A DNA stretch of 41,013 nt from Oscillospiraceae bacterium (GCA_017541825.1 JAFXYJ010000105.1:1-41013), one strand, 5' to 3'; positions 5,411-16,673 are shown, numbered from the stretch's first letter. Notes: generated by a model from the letters alone, not told the origin. Made by a program: numbers and translations.

Positions 5411-8269
5411 GTGAGAGACAGTATCTATATCCGCGGTGCGCGGCAGAACAATCTGAAGAACATCACGCTGGAGATCCCCCGGGACAAGCTGATCGTGTTT
5501 ACGGGCATATCGGGCTCGGGCAAGTCCACCCTGGTTTTCGACACGATCTATGCCGAGGGCCAGCGCCGCTATGTGGAGAGCCTTTCTTCCTACGCCCGGA
5601 TGTTCCTCGGCCAGATGGACAAGCCGGATGTGGACTATATCGACGGGCTTTCCCCGGCCATCTCCATCGACCAGAAGACCACCAGCCGCAACCCGCGTTC
5701 CACCGTGGGCACGGTGACGGAGATCTATGACTATATGCGCCTGCTCTGGGCGCGGGTGGGCGTCCCGCACTGCCCCAACTGCGGCAGGGAGATCCGCCAG
5801 CAGACCATCGACCAGATCATCGACCAGGTCACCGCCCTGCCCGAGGGGACCCGGGCGCAGATCCTGGCCCCGGTGATCCGCGGGCGCAAGGGCGAGCACG
5901 CCAAGATCTTTGAGGACGCCCGCCGGGGCGGATATGTCCGCGCCCGGGTGGACGGCAATCTTTACGATCTGAGCGAGTCGATCCCGCTGGACAAAAACAA
6001 AAAGCACAACATCGAGATCGTCGTGGACCGTCTGGTCATCAAGCCGGATATCTGCCGGCGGCTCACCGACTCGGTGGAGACGGCCTCCGGCCTCTCCGGC
6101 GGCCTGGTCGTGGTCGACCTGCCGGGGGAGGGCAGGGAGCTGACCTTCTCCCAGAACTACGCCTGCGAGGACTGCGGCATCTCCATCGAGGAGCTCTCGC
6201 CCCGGGCGTTCTCGTTCAACAATCCCTACGGCGCCTGCCCCACCTGCACGGGCCTGGGCACGCAGCTGCGGGTGGACCCGGAGCTGATCATGCCCAACAC
6301 CAATCTCTCGCTGATGGAGGGCGGCATCGTCGCCTCGGGCTGGGGGAACGTGCGCGGCGACACGATCTCGCGCATGTATTTTGAAGCGCTGGGGAAGAAA
6401 TACCATTTCCGGCTCGACCAGCCCCTGCGGGAGCTCTCCGACGAGGCCATCGACGCGATCCTCTACGGCACGAAGGGGGAAAAGCTGACCCTTCAGTACG
6501 ACCAGCCGCGGGGAAAGGGTACGCTCCACCAGGCCTTCGAGGGCGTCGCGGCCAATCTGGAGCGGCGCTACCGCGAGACGCAGAGCCCGTCCATGCGCAC
6601 CGAGATCGAGCAGTCCATGGCGGAGACCCCCTGCCCGGACTGCGGCGGACGCCGGCTGCGCCGGGAGGTGCTGGCCGTCACGCTGGGCGGCATGAACATC
6701 TCGGAATTCTCCGACATGCCCGTGACCGATTGTCTGGCGTTCCTCGAAAAGCTGGAGGGGACGCTCACGCCCATGCAGACGATGATCGCCGGGCGCATCA
6801 TCAAGGAGATCCGCGCCCGCCTGGGCTTCCTGCAGAGCGTGGGCCTGCAGTATCTGACGCTCTCGCGCACCGCCGGGACGCTCTCGGGCGGCGAGGCACA
6901 GCGCATCCGCCTGGCCACGCAGATCGGCTCCTCGCTGATGGGGGTGCTGTATATCCTCGACGAGCCGAGCATCGGGCTCCACCAGCGGGACAACGCCAAG
7001 CTCCTGCGCACGCTCAAGGAGCTGCGGGACATGGGCAACACGCTGATCGTCGTGGAGCACGACGAGGACACCATGCGCGCGGCCGACTACCTCGTGGACA
7101 TCGGCCCCGGCGCAGGCGTCCACGGCGGCGAAGTGGTCGCTCAGGGCAGCGTGGAGGACCTGTGCGCCTGCCCGCGCAGCGTCACCGGCGACTATCTCAG
7201 CGGCCGCAAGCGGATCCCCATGCCGGGAGAGCGCCGGCCCGGGAACGGGAGATCCCTCACGGTCCGCGGCGCGGCCGAGAACAATCTCAAGCATATCGAC
7301 GTGGAATTTCCCCTGGGCAAATTCATCTGCGTCACGGGCGTTTCCGGGTCGGGCAAGTCCTCGCTTGTCAACGAGGTGCTCTACAAGACCCTCGCCCAGG
7401 TGAAGATGCGCACCAAGACCCGCCCGGGCAAAAACGACGGCATCGACGGGCTCGAATACGTGGACAAGGTCATCGCCATCGACCAGTCGCCCATCGGCCG
7501 CACGCCCCGGAGCAACCCGGCCACCTACACCGGCCTTTTCAACGATATCCGCGACCTGTTCGCCTCGAGCAAGGACGCGGCCCTGCGGGGCTACGGCCCG
7601 GGCCGGTTTTCCTTCAACGTCCGGGGCGGCCGCTGCGAGGCCTGCGCCGGCGACGGCCTGGTCAAGATCGAGATGCATTTTCTCCCGGACGTCTTCGTTC
7701 CCTGCGACGTGTGCAAGGGCAAACGCTACAACCATGAGACGCTGGAGGTCCATTACCGGGGCAAGAACATCGCCGAGGTGCTGGACATGACCGTGGAGGA
7801 GGCGCTCTCCTTCTTTGAAAACCAGCCTAAGCTGGTCCCGAAGCTCCAGACGCTGATGGACGTGGGGCTGGGCTATGTCAAGCTGGGCCAGTCCTCCACG
7901 ACGCTCTCGGGCGGCGAGGCGCAGCGGGTCAAGCTGGCCACCGAGCTGTCCCGGCGGGACACGGGCAAGACCGTCTATATCCTCGACGAACCCACCACCG
8001 GCCTGCATATGGCCGACATCCGGAAGCTCATCCACGTGCTGCAGCGTCTGACCGACGCGGGCAACACGGTCATCGTGATCGAGCACAACCTGGACGTGAT
8101 CAAATGCGCCGACCATATCATCGACCTCGGTCCCGAGGGCGGCGAGGGCGGCGGCACCGTGATCTTCACCGGCACGCCCGAGGCGTGCGCCGAATGCGCC
8201 GACAGCGCCACCGGCCAGTTTTTGAAGCCGGTGCTGGAACGGCACCGGAAGGAACCCGCCCCGCAGTAA
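5411..8269 (+). CDS. uvrA: Excinuclease ABC subunit A
   Basis: 952 residues. GTG 5411 is chosen because homologues begin at this point ([20 protein letters not shown]) and GTGAGG precedes it. UvrA dimers scan DNA for bulky lesions and load UvrB in nucleotide excision repair. Two ABC ATPase halves are seen: Walker [10 protein letters not shown] at about 32-40 and GVSGSGKSS at about 643-651, and signatures LSGGEAQRI at about 491 and LSGGEAQRV at about 832. Zinc modules appear as CPNC, CEDC...CPTC, CPDC and CEAC...CDVC pairs. Length is normal for the family. It heads a same-strand run, with recD2 starting 9 nt after its stop. Confidence 0.98.
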   Translation: MRDSIYIRGARQNNLKNITLEIPRDKLIVFTGISGSGKSTLVFDTIYAEGQRRYVESLSSYARMFLGQMDKPDVDYIDGLSPAISIDQKTTSRNPRSTVGTVTEIYDYMRLLWARVGVPHCPNCGREIRQQTIDQIIDQVTALPEGTRAQILAPVIRGRKGEHAKIFEDARRGGYVRARVDGNLYDLSESIPLDKNKKHNIEIVVDRLVIKPDICRRLTDSVETASGLSGGLVVVDLPGEGRELTFSQNYACEDCGISIEELSPRAFSFNNPYGACPTCTGLGTQLRVDPELIMPNTNLSLMEGGIVASGWGNVRGDTISRMYFEALGKKYHFRLDQPLRELSDEAIDAILYGTKGEKLTLQYDQPRGKGTLHQAFEGVAANLERRYRETQSPSMRTEIEQSMAETPCPDCGGRRLRREVLAVTLGGMNISEFSDMPVTDCLAFLEKLEGTLTPMQTMIAGRIIKEIRARLGFLQSVGLQYLTLSRTAGTLSGGEAQRIRLATQIGSSLMGVLYILDEPSIGLHQRDNAKLLRTLKELRDMGNTLIVVEHDEDTMRAADYLVDIGPGAGVHGGEVVAQGSVEDLCACPRSVTGDYLSGRKRIPMPGERRPGNGRSLTVRGAAENNLKHIDVEFPLGKFICVTGVSGSGKSSLVNEVLYKTLAQVKMRTKTRPGKNDGIDGLEYVDKVIAIDQSPIGRTPRSNPATYTGLFNDIRDLFASSKDAALRGYGPGRFSFNVRGGRCEACAGDGLVKIEMHFLPDVFVPCDVCKGKRYNHETLEVHYRGKNIAEVLDMTVEEALSFFENQPKLVPKLQTLMDVGLGYVKLGQSSTTLSGGEAQRVKLATELSRRDTGKTVYILDEPTTGLHMADIRKLIHVLQRLTDAGNTVIVIEHNLDVIKCADHIIDLGPEGGEGGGTVIFTGTPEACAECADSATGQFLKPVLERHRKEPAPQ

Positions 8270-8278
8270 GGAGTCAGC

Positions 8279-10543
8279 ATGGACGAGGAGCTTCGCACCG
8301 GCGACGAGCTGCAGCTCGTGGGAACGGTCAAAAATCTCATATTCCAGAACCAGGAGAACGGGTATACGGTCCTGCGCCTGGACGTGGGCGGAGACGAGCC
8401 GGTGACCGTCGTGGGCATCCTGCCCTTCGCAGCCCCCGGCGAGGGCCTTGCCGTAGACGGCGTCTGGGAGCGGCACCCGAATCACGGGGAGCAGTTCAAG
8501 GCCTCCGCCGCCCGGCGCAGTCTGCCCGTGGGGGAGCGGCACATCTATGAATACCTGGCTTCCGGCGTGGTGAAGGGGATCGGTCCCGCCACGGCCTCCC
8601 TGCTGGTGAACACCTTCGGCGCGAGGACGCTGGACGTGCTCGCGGACAGCCCCGAGGAGCTCGGGCGCGTCAAGGGCATCAGCGCCCGGAAGGCCCGGGA
8701 GATCAGCGAGACCTTCCGCCGCCAGACCGGCATGCGCCTGCTCATGGAGTTCCTTTCCTCCAACGGTCTCCGGCCAGAATACGCCATGCGGATGTACCGG
8801 CTCTACGGCGACGGGGCCATGGAGATGGTCAGGGCCAACCCCTATCTGATCGCCTCCGACCGCGTCGGCGGCCGCTTTGACGAGGCCGACGCCCTGGCGC
8901 TGTCCCTGGGCTTCGAGGAGGACAGCCCGCAGCGCATCGCCGCGGCGCTGATCTTCGAGATGAAGCACAATCTCAACAACGGCCACAGCTTCCTCCCGCG
9001 GGAAAAGCTCACCGCCGCCACGGCCCAGCTCATCGGCGTGGACGAGGAGTCCGCCGCCGAGTGCCTGGACGTGCTGTGCGACGAGGGCGAGGTCGTCATC
9101 GAGCCCGTGGCGAACGTCACGGCGGCGTATCTGCGGCGGCTTTACGAGGCCGAGACCTACACCGCGGCGCGCCTGGGCTCCATGGCGGACCGGACATCCG
9201 CCGCGGCCGCGGACACGGACGCGCTGATCCGCTCGCTGGAGAGCCGCAGCGGCATGCGCTACGCCGACGGCCAGCGCCGGGCCATCGAGCTGGCGGCCGG
9301 ACGCCGCCTGCTGGCCATCACCGGAGGCCCGGGCACCGGCAAGACCACGATCATCCGCGCCGTGATCGAGCTCTACGACCGGCTGGGCGTGGACTGCCTG
9401 CTGGCGGCGCCCACCGGCCGCGCCGCCAAGCGCATGACCGAGCTCACGGGCCGGGAGGCCTTCACGATCCACCGGCTCCTGGGCGCGTCCTGGGCCGGCG
9501 AAGACGACGAGCTCGTCTTCCGCAAAAACGAGACCGACCCTCTCCAATGCGGCGCCGTCATTCTCGACGAGTGCTCAATGGTTGACATAATGCTCATACA
9601 GGCGCTGCTGAAGGCCATGCCGGAGGACTGCCGCCTGGTGCTGGTGAGGGACGCCGATCAGCTGCCCAGCGTGGGACCGGGGAGCTTTTTCCTGGACGTG
9701 CTGCGTTCCGGCGCGGTGGCGAGCGTGCGCTTGACGGAGGTGTTCCGCCAGAGCGGGGAGAGCCGCATCATCCGCAGCGCGCACAGCATCAACCGCGGCG
9801 AGACACCGGATCTGCGGGCCAATCGCGGAGATTTCTTTTTCCTCCAGCGCGCCGCCGGGGAGCGGACCGCCGCGACGATCACCGAGCTGTGCCGGGACCG
9901 GCTGCCCAAAAACATGGGCTTTGACCCCTCGGAGGTGCAGGTGCTCACGCCCACCCGCCGGGGTGAGACGGGGACCTACGCGCTCAACCGGCGTCTGCAG
10001 GAGGCGCTCAACCCGCCCGCGCCGACAAAAAAGGAAAAAATATACGGTGAAATCGTGTTCCGGGAGGGCGATCGGGTGATGCAAATCCGGAACAACTATG
10101 ATATAGTATGGTGCAGAGGCGGCGATTTCGCCGCGATCATGGCCGGGAAGGTCTCCCCCGGCTCCGCGCCGGAGACCGGCACGGGCATCTTCAACGGCGA
10201 TCTGGGGCGGATCCTGTCGATCGATACGGACAATGAGCTGATCTGGATCGATTTCGACGACAAGCTGACCTGGTACGGCTTCGACCAGCTCGGCGAGCTG
10301 GAGCACGCCTTTGCCGTCACCGTCCACAAGAGCCAGGGCTCGGAATACCGCGCCGTGGTGCTCGCCGCGGGGCGGACGCCCGCCAGACTCGTCAGCCGCG
10401 ATCTGCTCTACACCGCCGTCACCCGCGCCAAAGAGCTGCTGGTGATCGTGGGGGACGAGGCCGTGGTGCGGGCCATGATCGAAAACGGCCGGAAGACCCG
10501 GCGTTACAGCGGTCTGCGGGCGCGTCTCGCCGGGGAGGTCTGA
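8279..10543 (+). CDS. recD2: RecD2-like ATP-dependent DNA helicase
   Basis: 754 residues, ATG 8279 after AAGGAG. An SF1B 5'-3' helicase acting in DNA repair without RecBC. The N-terminal OB-like domain (VGTVKNLIFQNQENGYTVLR) and tandem helix-hairpin-helix motifs (GVVKGIGPATASLLVNTFGA; LGRVKGISARKAREI) are RecD2 hallmarks. Helicase motifs: Walker A GGPGTGKTT at 349-357, Walker B LDECSMVD, motif III, motif V TVHKSQGSEY and motif VI YTAVTRAK. Motif III reads VRDADQLPSVGPG, with R457 where homologues usually have Gly. It lies between uvrA and comF in one presumptive operon, suggesting a repair/DNA-handling cluster. Confidence 0.95.
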   Translation: MDEELRTGDELQLVGTVKNLIFQNQENGYTVLRLDVGGDEPVTVVGILPFAAPGEGLAVDGVWERHPNHGEQFKASAARRSLPVGERHIYEYLASGVVKGIGPATASLLVNTFGARTLDVLADSPEELGRVKGISARKAREISETFRRQTGMRLLMEFLSSNGLRPEYAMRMYRLYGDGAMEMVRANPYLIASDRVGGRFDEADALALSLGFEEDSPQRIAAALIFEMKHNLNNGHSFLPREKLTAATAQLIGVDEESAAECLDVLCDEGEVVIEPVANVTAAYLRRLYEAETYTAARLGSMADRTSAAAADTDALIRSLESRSGMRYADGQRRAIELAAGRRLLAITGGPGTGKTTIIRAVIELYDRLGVDCLLAAPTGRAAKRMTELTGREAFTIHRLLGASWAGEDDELVFRKNETDPLQCGAVILDECSMVDIMLIQALLKAMPEDCRLVLVRDADQLPSVGPGSFFLDVLRSGAVASVRLTEVFRQSGESRIIRSAHSINRGETPDLRANRGDFFFLQRAAGERTAATITELCRDRLPKNMGFDPSEVQVLTPTRRGETGTYALNRRLQEALNPPAPTKKEKIYGEIVFREGDRVMQIRNNYDIVWCRGGDFAAIMAGKVSPGSAPETGTGIFNGDLGRILSIDTDNELIWIDFDDKLTWYGFDQLGELEHAFAVTVHKSQGSEYRAVVLAAGRTPARLVSRDLLYTAVTRAKELLVIVGDEAVVRAMIENGRKTRRYSGLRARLAGEV

Positions 10544-10544
10544 A

Positions 10545-11210
10545 ATGTCGCTGTCCGGGTGGCTGCTCGATATCCTGTTCCCGCCGCGCTGCGCCTTCTG
10601 CGGCGCTCTGGTGGAGCCCGGCAGCGAGGGCATATGCCCCGCGTGCCGAAAAACGCTGCCGTGGAGCGACCATCCCAGGCGCCGGATCGACTTTGTCAGC
10701 AGCGTCAGCGCGCCGCTCTACTATGAGGACGCGGTGCGCCGGGCGATGCTCGATTACAAGTTCCACGGCGCCCGGGCCAGGGGAGAGGTGTTCGGCTGGC
10801 TGGTGGCGCTGGATATCCAGTCCAACGAGGATGCGGATTACGACGTCGTCACCTGGGCGCCGCTGAGCCGGAGACGGGAGCGGAGCCGCGGCTATGACCA
10901 GGCGCAGCTCATCGCGCAGGCCGCGGCGAAGACGCTGGGGCTCGAGGCCCGGCCCCTGCTGCGCAAGGTGCGCCACGTCCCGCCCCAGTCGGGCGTGACG
11001 TCGCCCGAGGCCCGCCGGGCCAACGTGACGGGCTGCTATGCTGTGCGCGACCCCGAAATGGTCGCGGGCAGGAGGATCCTGCTCATCGATGACGTCATCA
11101 CCACCGGCGCCACGGTTTCCGAATGCGCCAGGATGCTGATGCTCTCCGGGGCGGAGAGCGTGAGCGCCGCGGCGCTGGCGATGCGCCGGAAGGAAAAGAA
11201 GAACAGTTGA
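10545..11210 (+). CDS. comF: ComF-family phosphoribosyltransferase-like protein
   Basis: 221 residues; ATG 10545 lies one base after the recD2 stop, with GGGGAGG inside recD2 as ribosome site. The N-terminal zinc finger is CAFCGALVEPGSEGICPACR. The C-terminal type I PRTase fold carries the PRPP loop LLIDDVITTGAT at about 179-190, and the family segment RRRERSRGYDQAQLIAQAAA is present. ComF acts in DNA uptake during transformation in some bacteria and is also tied to general DNA repair; its biochemical reaction is not settled. Pairing with recD2 fits a DNA-processing role. Confidence 0.94.
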   Translation: MSLSGWLLDILFPPRCAFCGALVEPGSEGICPACRKTLPWSDHPRRRIDFVSSVSAPLYYEDAVRRAMLDYKFHGARARGEVFGWLVALDIQSNEDADYDVVTWAPLSRRRERSRGYDQAQLIAQAAAKTLGLEARPLLRKVRHVPPQSGVTSPEARRANVTGCYAVRDPEMVAGRRILLIDDVITTGATVSECARMLMLSGAESVSAAALAMRRKEKKNS

Positions 11211-11229
11211 CCGTGAGGAGTTTGGAATA

Positions 11230-12273
11230 ATGGTATTCTTTGTTGAACGCGATATCGCCGTGGATCTCGGCACGGACACCACGCTGCTGTATGTCAGCGG
11301 AAAGGGCATCCGCCTGCGCGAGCCCACCATCGTGGCGGTGGACCGGCAGGACGGACGGCTCATCAAGGTGGGCGAGGATGCGCGCAAGATGCTCGGGCGC
11401 ACGCCCGCCAACATCGTGGCCGTGCATCCGATCTCGGCCGGCGTCATTTCCGACTACGACATGACCGCCGCGATGCTTCGGGAGCTGATCCGACGGGTCA
11501 CCAGCTTCAGCCTGTTCAAGCCCCGGGTCCTCGTGTGCGTGCCCGGCGGCATCTCCGGCGTGGAGGAGCGGGCGATCATGGACGCGGTCATCGAGGCCGG
11601 CGGCCGCAAGGTCTATCTGGTGCAGTCCGCCGTGGCCACCGCCGTGGGCGCGGGCCTGGACGTCAACCGTCCCGACGGCCACATGATCATCGATATCGGC
11701 GGCGGCACCACCGAGGCGGCGGTCGTCTCGCTCAACGGCGTGGTGGTCTCCGAGTCCATCAAGACCGCGGGCGCGGCCTTCGACGAGGCGATCATCAAGT
11801 ACATCCGCCGCAAGCACAACCTGCTCATCGGCAGCCGCACCGCGGAGGATCTGAAAAAATCCATCGGCTGCGTCAAGGAGCGCCCGGAGGTGGGCTACGA
11901 GGAGGTCAAGGGCCGCTGCCTGATGACCGGCCTGCCCCGCAGCGTCACGATCAACTCCGACGAGATGGTGGAGGCCCTGGCCGAGACCGCCGAGACGATC
12001 CTGGAGACGGTCCACATGGTGCTCGAGCGCACGCCTCCCGAACTGGTGGCGGATATCTCCGAGAACGGCGTGGTGCTCTCCGGCGGCGGCAGCATGCTCT
12101 TCGGCATGGACAAGCTCGTCACCGAGCGCACGGGCATCCCCGCCCATGTGGTGGACGACGCGCTCTCCTGTACGGCCTATGGCGCCGGGCGCATGCTCTC
12201 GCGGCTCGACTCCATGCAGGACGGCATGATGAACTTCGCCCGCCGGCGTCAGCTCGACACGGGCGTAAAATGA
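11230..12273 (+). CDS. mreB: MreB/Mbl-type rod-shape actin homologue
   Basis: 347 residues, ATG 11230 after GAGGAG. Bacterial actin that polymerises under the membrane and guides cell-wall synthesis. Nucleotide-binding motifs are visible: phosphate-1 DLGTDTTLLYV near residue 12, phosphate-2 IDIGGGTTEAAVVSL near 156 and the adenosine motif VLSGGGSMLFGMDKL near 287. Homologues more often read DLGTANT at phosphate-1. The gene is last in the uvrA run and is not followed by mreC/mreD, so it resembles a stand-alone Mbl/MreB paralogue. A long hairpin 55 bases later ends the unit. Confidence 0.94.
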   Translation: MVFFVERDIAVDLGTDTTLLYVSGKGIRLREPTIVAVDRQDGRLIKVGEDARKMLGRTPANIVAVHPISAGVISDYDMTAAMLRELIRRVTSFSLFKPRVLVCVPGGISGVEERAIMDAVIEAGGRKVYLVQSAVATAVGAGLDVNRPDGHMIIDIGGGTTEAAVVSLNGVVVSESIKTAGAAFDEAIIKYIRRKHNLLIGSRTAEDLKKSIGCVKERPEVGYEEVKGRCLMTGLPRSVTINSDEMVEALAETAETILETVHMVLERTPPELVADISENGVVLSGGGSMLFGMDKLVTERTGIPAHVVDDALSCTAYGAGRMLSRLDSMQDGMMNFARRRQLDTGVK

Positions 12274-12327
12274 ACTGGATCTGATTCGCCGTTTCGACGG
12301 CGAACTCCGCGAGGCACATATTGTATG

Positions 12328-12361
12328 GGAACGGGCGGACCCGCAGGGGTCCGCCCGTTCC
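12328..12361. terminator. Terminator-like hairpin after mreB
   Basis: A perfect 15-bp GC-rich stem (GGAACGGGCGGACCC with its complement) and a GCAG loop. There is no U-tract on either strand, so it is either an atypical terminator or an mRNA-stabilising hairpin. A smaller stem TTCGCCG/CGGCGAA (12286-12305) precedes it. The remaining sequence to 12478 holds only a TATTAT (12434-12439) that could be the spoIIE -10, without a convincing -35. Confidence 0.7.
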
Positions 12362-12478
12362 ATTTCCGGCCATTTCCAATAAAAAACAGTGTGCAAACAA
12401 CAGCGCCGTCCGACCTGATCCCGGGGACAAACGTATTATCATCTTCCTGCAAGCTGAAATCTTTGGAGGGGATGCACT

Positions 12479-14812
12479 ATGGCGGCGGAGAATCGACTGA
12501 TGCTGCTGAAAAGACCACTGAGCGGAGACTGGCCGCATCTGAACCGGCCGGCGGCGCTGCGCACGGCTTCGCTGTTCACCCATTTTGCCCTCGGCTTTGT
12601 GACGGGATGCGTGCGCATTTTCGCCGACTGCGGTCCCTTCGGCGTGGCGATGACGGCCCGGGCCGGCGGCGGGCTGGGAGGACTTTCGTGCCTGCTGGGC
12701 GCGGCCTGCGGGTATCTCGTCTCGGGGGGCCTGAACTGGTCGCTGCGGTACATGGCCGCGCTGATCCTGACGTATACCGCGGCGTTTTTGTGTCGGGAAA
12801 CCGCGGTCGTACGCCGGATCTGGTTCATGCCGTGCCTGGCCTCGCTGGTCATGGCGGTCACGGGGGCCCTGGACATGATCGGCAGACCGCCCGCGCTGCC
12901 GAAGGTCGTCGCGCTGGCCACCGAGGTGGCGATGACCGGCCTGGGCACGTATCTGTTCATCATGGCGCTCACGTCCCAACCTGCCGTCCGGGAGCAGGAC
13001 GAGCTCCGGCGGGAGGCCGGAGGCGTACTGCTGCTGTGCTGTCTGCTGATGGCGCTGGGACGGATCACCGTGCTGGGCACGGTCTGTGTGGGGCGGGTGC
13101 TCGCGGTGTTCTGCGTGATGGTCGCGGCCTTCGGCGGCGGCGCGCCGGTGGGCGCCTTCGTGGGCGTGATCACGGGACTGGCCATGGATCTGGCCGCCGG
13201 CGGCACGGCGCTCTTTACCGTGTGCTACGGCTTTGCGGGACTGCTCTCAGGCACGCTCAAACGCCGGGGCCGGCTGCTGTTCCTGCTGCTGTTTCTCGCG
13301 GCCCACACGCTGGCCGTGTTCTGGAGCTGGGAAACGCGGACCGGACTGGCCGCGCTCTACGAGGCGTTCGCCGCCAGCGTCATATTCCTGGTACTGCCCG
13401 CGCGGACGATGACCCTGGCCGTGTCGACGGTGCAGCGTCCGGCGGCGGGGGACGGAGAGGCGGGCGTGCGCGAGTACACCGCCGCGCATACCCGCGCTCT
13501 GGCGGACGCCCTGCGGGAGCTGTACGAAACGGTCCGGAGCAGCGCGGAGAGCACCTCCAACGACGCGGACGTGGCCACGATCTACGACCGGGCGGCCGAG
13601 GCGGTCTGCGCCGCCTGCGCGAAGAAGAACGAGTGCTGGCAGACGCGCTATATCGACACGCTCAACATGCTCAACGACGCCACCGGCGCCATGCGCCGCC
13701 GGGGCCGGATGGAGAACGCCGACCTGCCCGACAGGTTCCGCGAGATCTGCCGGAACCACGAGAGCTTCGTGGCCGCGGTCAACATGGAGCTGCGCGCGCT
13801 GATCTACCGCCGCCAGCTCAAGGCGCGGCTGGAGGAGAACCGCATAGCGGCCTACGGGCAGTACCGCTATCTGGCGGGCGTGCTGGACGCGGTCTCCGAG
13901 GACCTGCGCGCCTCCGCGGGGCCGGACCGTCTGGCGGAGCGGCGGCTGCTGCGCTATCTGAACAGCAAGGACGTGGACGCGCAGGTGGCCGTGTTCCGCG
14001 ACCCGAGCGGACGGCTGCGCGTCACCGTGGACAGCGCCCGGCTGAACGCGCTGTTCCGGGAGGAGGACTGGCTCGACGGGGTCTCCCGCACACTGGGCGT
14101 GCGGATGTGCCGTCCGGCGGCGTCCAACCGGGAAAACGGCCGCATGGTGCTGCTGGAGGCCGAGCCGCTGGCCGTATCGGTGGGCGTGGCGGCCATGAAG
14201 AAGGAGGGCGAGCCGGTCTCCGGCGACCGGGGGACCTATTTCAAGACCGAACAGGGCGTGCTGTGCGTGCTGCTCTCCGACGGCCTGGGCAGCGGGGAGG
14301 AGGCGGCCCGGGAATCCATTTCCGCGGTGAAGATCCTCGAGCGGTTCCTTCGCTCCGGCGTGGAGCCGGCCACGGCCATGAAAATGCTCAATTCCGTCAT
14401 GCTGCTGAAAAACGGCGAATCCTGGGGCTTCGCCGCGGTGGATCTCATGTGCGTCGACCTGTTCACCGGCCACACGGGCTTTTACAAATACGGCGCCGCG
14501 CCGTCCTACATACGCACCGGCAAAACCGTCCGCCGTGTCCGCGGCAGGACCATGGCGGCCGGGGTCCTGGCCGGGGAAGGAGAGGCGCCGGACGTCGTGC
14601 GCATGCGGCTGCGGCCCGGTGGCGTGGCCCTGATCGCCAGCGACGGAGTGGTCAGCGACGAGGACGACGGCTGGCTCCGGGAAATGCTGCAGAACTATGA
14701 GGGCGGCGACACCCGCTCGCTGGCCCGGGACGTGATCCGGCAGGCCGGGGAGCGGTTCGGCTACAGCGACGACATGACCGTGCTGGCCGTGCGCGTGGAG
14801 GAACGGCGATGA
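12479..14812 (+). CDS. spoIIE: Stage II sporulation protein E (PP2C phosphatase)
   Basis: 777 residues; ATG 12479 with TTTGGAGGGG upstream. The first about 330 residues hold roughly ten membrane helices (for example LSCLLGAACGYLVSGGLNWS and GRVLAVFCVMVAAFGGGAPV). A linker follows with cysteines (VCAACAKKNECW), then a PP2C/SpoIIE phosphatase domain from about 560: LLSDGLGSGEEA near 600, ASDGVVSDEDDGW and YSDDMTVLAVRV. In Bacillus it localises to the polar septum and dephosphorylates SpoIIAA to activate sigma-F in the forespore. Its presence strongly implies an endospore former. The stop overlaps the next gene. Confidence 0.97.
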   Translation: MAAENRLMLLKRPLSGDWPHLNRPAALRTASLFTHFALGFVTGCVRIFADCGPFGVAMTARAGGGLGGLSCLLGAACGYLVSGGLNWSLRYMAALILTYTAAFLCRETAVVRRIWFMPCLASLVMAVTGALDMIGRPPALPKVVALATEVAMTGLGTYLFIMALTSQPAVREQDELRREAGGVLLLCCLLMALGRITVLGTVCVGRVLAVFCVMVAAFGGGAPVGAFVGVITGLAMDLAAGGTALFTVCYGFAGLLSGTLKRRGRLLFLLLFLAAHTLAVFWSWETRTGLAALYEAFAASVIFLVLPARTMTLAVSTVQRPAAGDGEAGVREYTAAHTRALADALRELYETVRSSAESTSNDADVATIYDRAAEAVCAACAKKNECWQTRYIDTLNMLNDATGAMRRRGRMENADLPDRFREICRNHESFVAAVNMELRALIYRRQLKARLEENRIAAYGQYRYLAGVLDAVSEDLRASAGPDRLAERRLLRYLNSKDVDAQVAVFRDPSGRLRVTVDSARLNALFREEDWLDGVSRTLGVRMCRPAASNRENGRMVLLEAEPLAVSVGVAAMKKEGEPVSGDRGTYFKTEQGVLCVLLSDGLGSGEEAARESISAVKILERFLRSGVEPATAMKMLNSVMLLKNGESWGFAAVDLMCVDLFTGHTGFYKYGAAPSYIRTGKTVRRVRGRTMAAGVLAGEGEAPDVVRMRLRPGGVALIASDGVVSDEDDGWLREMLQNYEGGDTRSLARDVIRQAGERFGYSDDMTVLAVRVEERR

Positions 14813-15213
14813 GTACCCGCGTCCCCGAGCCCGACCGCCGGGAGGCGCGGCCCGCTCCAAGGAATAGAACGGACAGAAAACGGTTATCCTTGGAAAAGAA
14901 GGACGACCGTTGCGAGAGAGGGGGCGGCGACGTGGTCAAGGGCGTGTCGAAACGGATCATCGTGGTCGATTCACCGGACCCGCGGATCTTTGAAAAGGCG
15001 ATCTTCATCGTTCGGGAGGAGTCGGCCGGACAGACCGGCGTCAGCGAATCGGAGCTCCTGCGCCAGGCCAGACAGGCGGCGGGCGGAGCCCTGCGTCCCG
15101 GGGAAAAGGAGCCGGGACGGCTGCTGCCGGCCCTGCGGGGGGCGCTGTTTGCCGTCGCGGGCGCCGCGGCCACGGCGCTGGCGTGGATCATGGTCCAGAT
15201 GGCGCATCTGTGA
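14809..15213 (+). CDS. Small C-tail-anchored protein co-transcribed with spoIIE
   Basis: 134 residues if ATG 14809 is used; this start overlaps the spoIIE stop (ATGA) and has GGAGG at a good distance. GTG 14932, with GAGGGGG upstream, is an alternative giving about 93 residues and skipping a basic low-complexity leader. The conserved part is SKRIIVVDSPDPRIFEKAIF, followed by a charged linker and one C-terminal membrane helix (about 108-131, LPALRGALFAVAGAAATALA). Similar proteins sit after spoIIE in other Clostridia, sometimes mislabelled translation initiation factor 2. Coupling suggests a role in asymmetric division or SpoIIE function; this is inference. Confidence 0.75.
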   Translation: MSTRVPEPDRREARPAPRNRTDRKRLSLEKKDDRCERGGGDVVKGVSKRIIVVDSPDPRIFEKAIFIVREESAGQTGVSESELLRQARQAAGGALRPGEKEPGRLLPALRGALFAVAGAAATALAWIMVQMAHL

Positions 15214-15267
15214 AAACGACGCGGGAGAGGCGGGGGACCCGCTGTCCGTCGCCCTGCCGTAATATGC

Positions 15268-15292
15268 TGCCGCCCCGCGGGGCGGCATTTTT
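15268..15292 (+). terminator. Terminator of the spoIIE unit
   Basis: Nine-bp stem TGCCGCCCC/GGGGCGGCA with a two-base loop, followed by TTTTT. Confidence 0.88.
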
Positions 15293-15295
15293 GTG

Positions 15296-15324
15296 TTGCG
15301 AACCGTCGCCGCGAATGGTAGAAT
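15296..15324 (+). promoter_or_regulatory. Promoter of ahcY
   Basis: TTGCGA (15296-15301), 17-bp spacer, TAGAAT (15319-15324), 36 bases upstream of the ATG. It begins right after the spoIIE-unit terminator. Confidence 0.75.
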
Positions 15325-15360
15325 ACGGACGAATACTAAAAGATCTGGAGGAACCGTTCC

Positions 15361-16596
<1,236 letters not shown>

Positions 16597-16605
16597 CGAA
16601 AAACG

Positions 16606-16645
16606 GCCGCGGCGAAGGTCTCTCCGCCGCGGCAAAAGTTTTTCT
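16606..16645 (+). terminator. Terminator of ahcY
   Basis: Stem GCCGCGGCG/CGCCGCGGC (16606-16614 with 16625-16633), then AAAAG and TTTTTCTTT. The U-rich tail is a few bases away from the stem. Confidence 0.7.
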
Positions 16646-16673
16646 TTACTTTTTATGAGCCCTTTGCTATAAT
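16645..16673 (+). promoter_or_regulatory. Promoter of tRNA-Arg
   Basis: TTTACT (16645-16650), 17-bp spacer, TATAAT (16668-16673), ending 28 bases before the tRNA 5' end. Confidence 0.82.

Noticed and set aside
5396-9547. A 1383-codon open frame on the minus strand opposite uvrA and recD2
   Set aside because: Shadow of GC-rich codon bias; it is antisense to two unmistakable conserved genes and shows no domain or ribosome site.
12293-12299. TTCGACG as a possible Spo0A box for spoIIE
   Set aside because: One mismatch to the 7-mer, part of a hairpin and about 180 bp upstream of spoIIE; too weak to claim.
12325-14700. A 791-codon plus-strand frame overlapping spoIIE
   Set aside because: Alternate frame of spoIIE; the peptide is Arg/Gly/Pro-rich nonsense without family resemblance.
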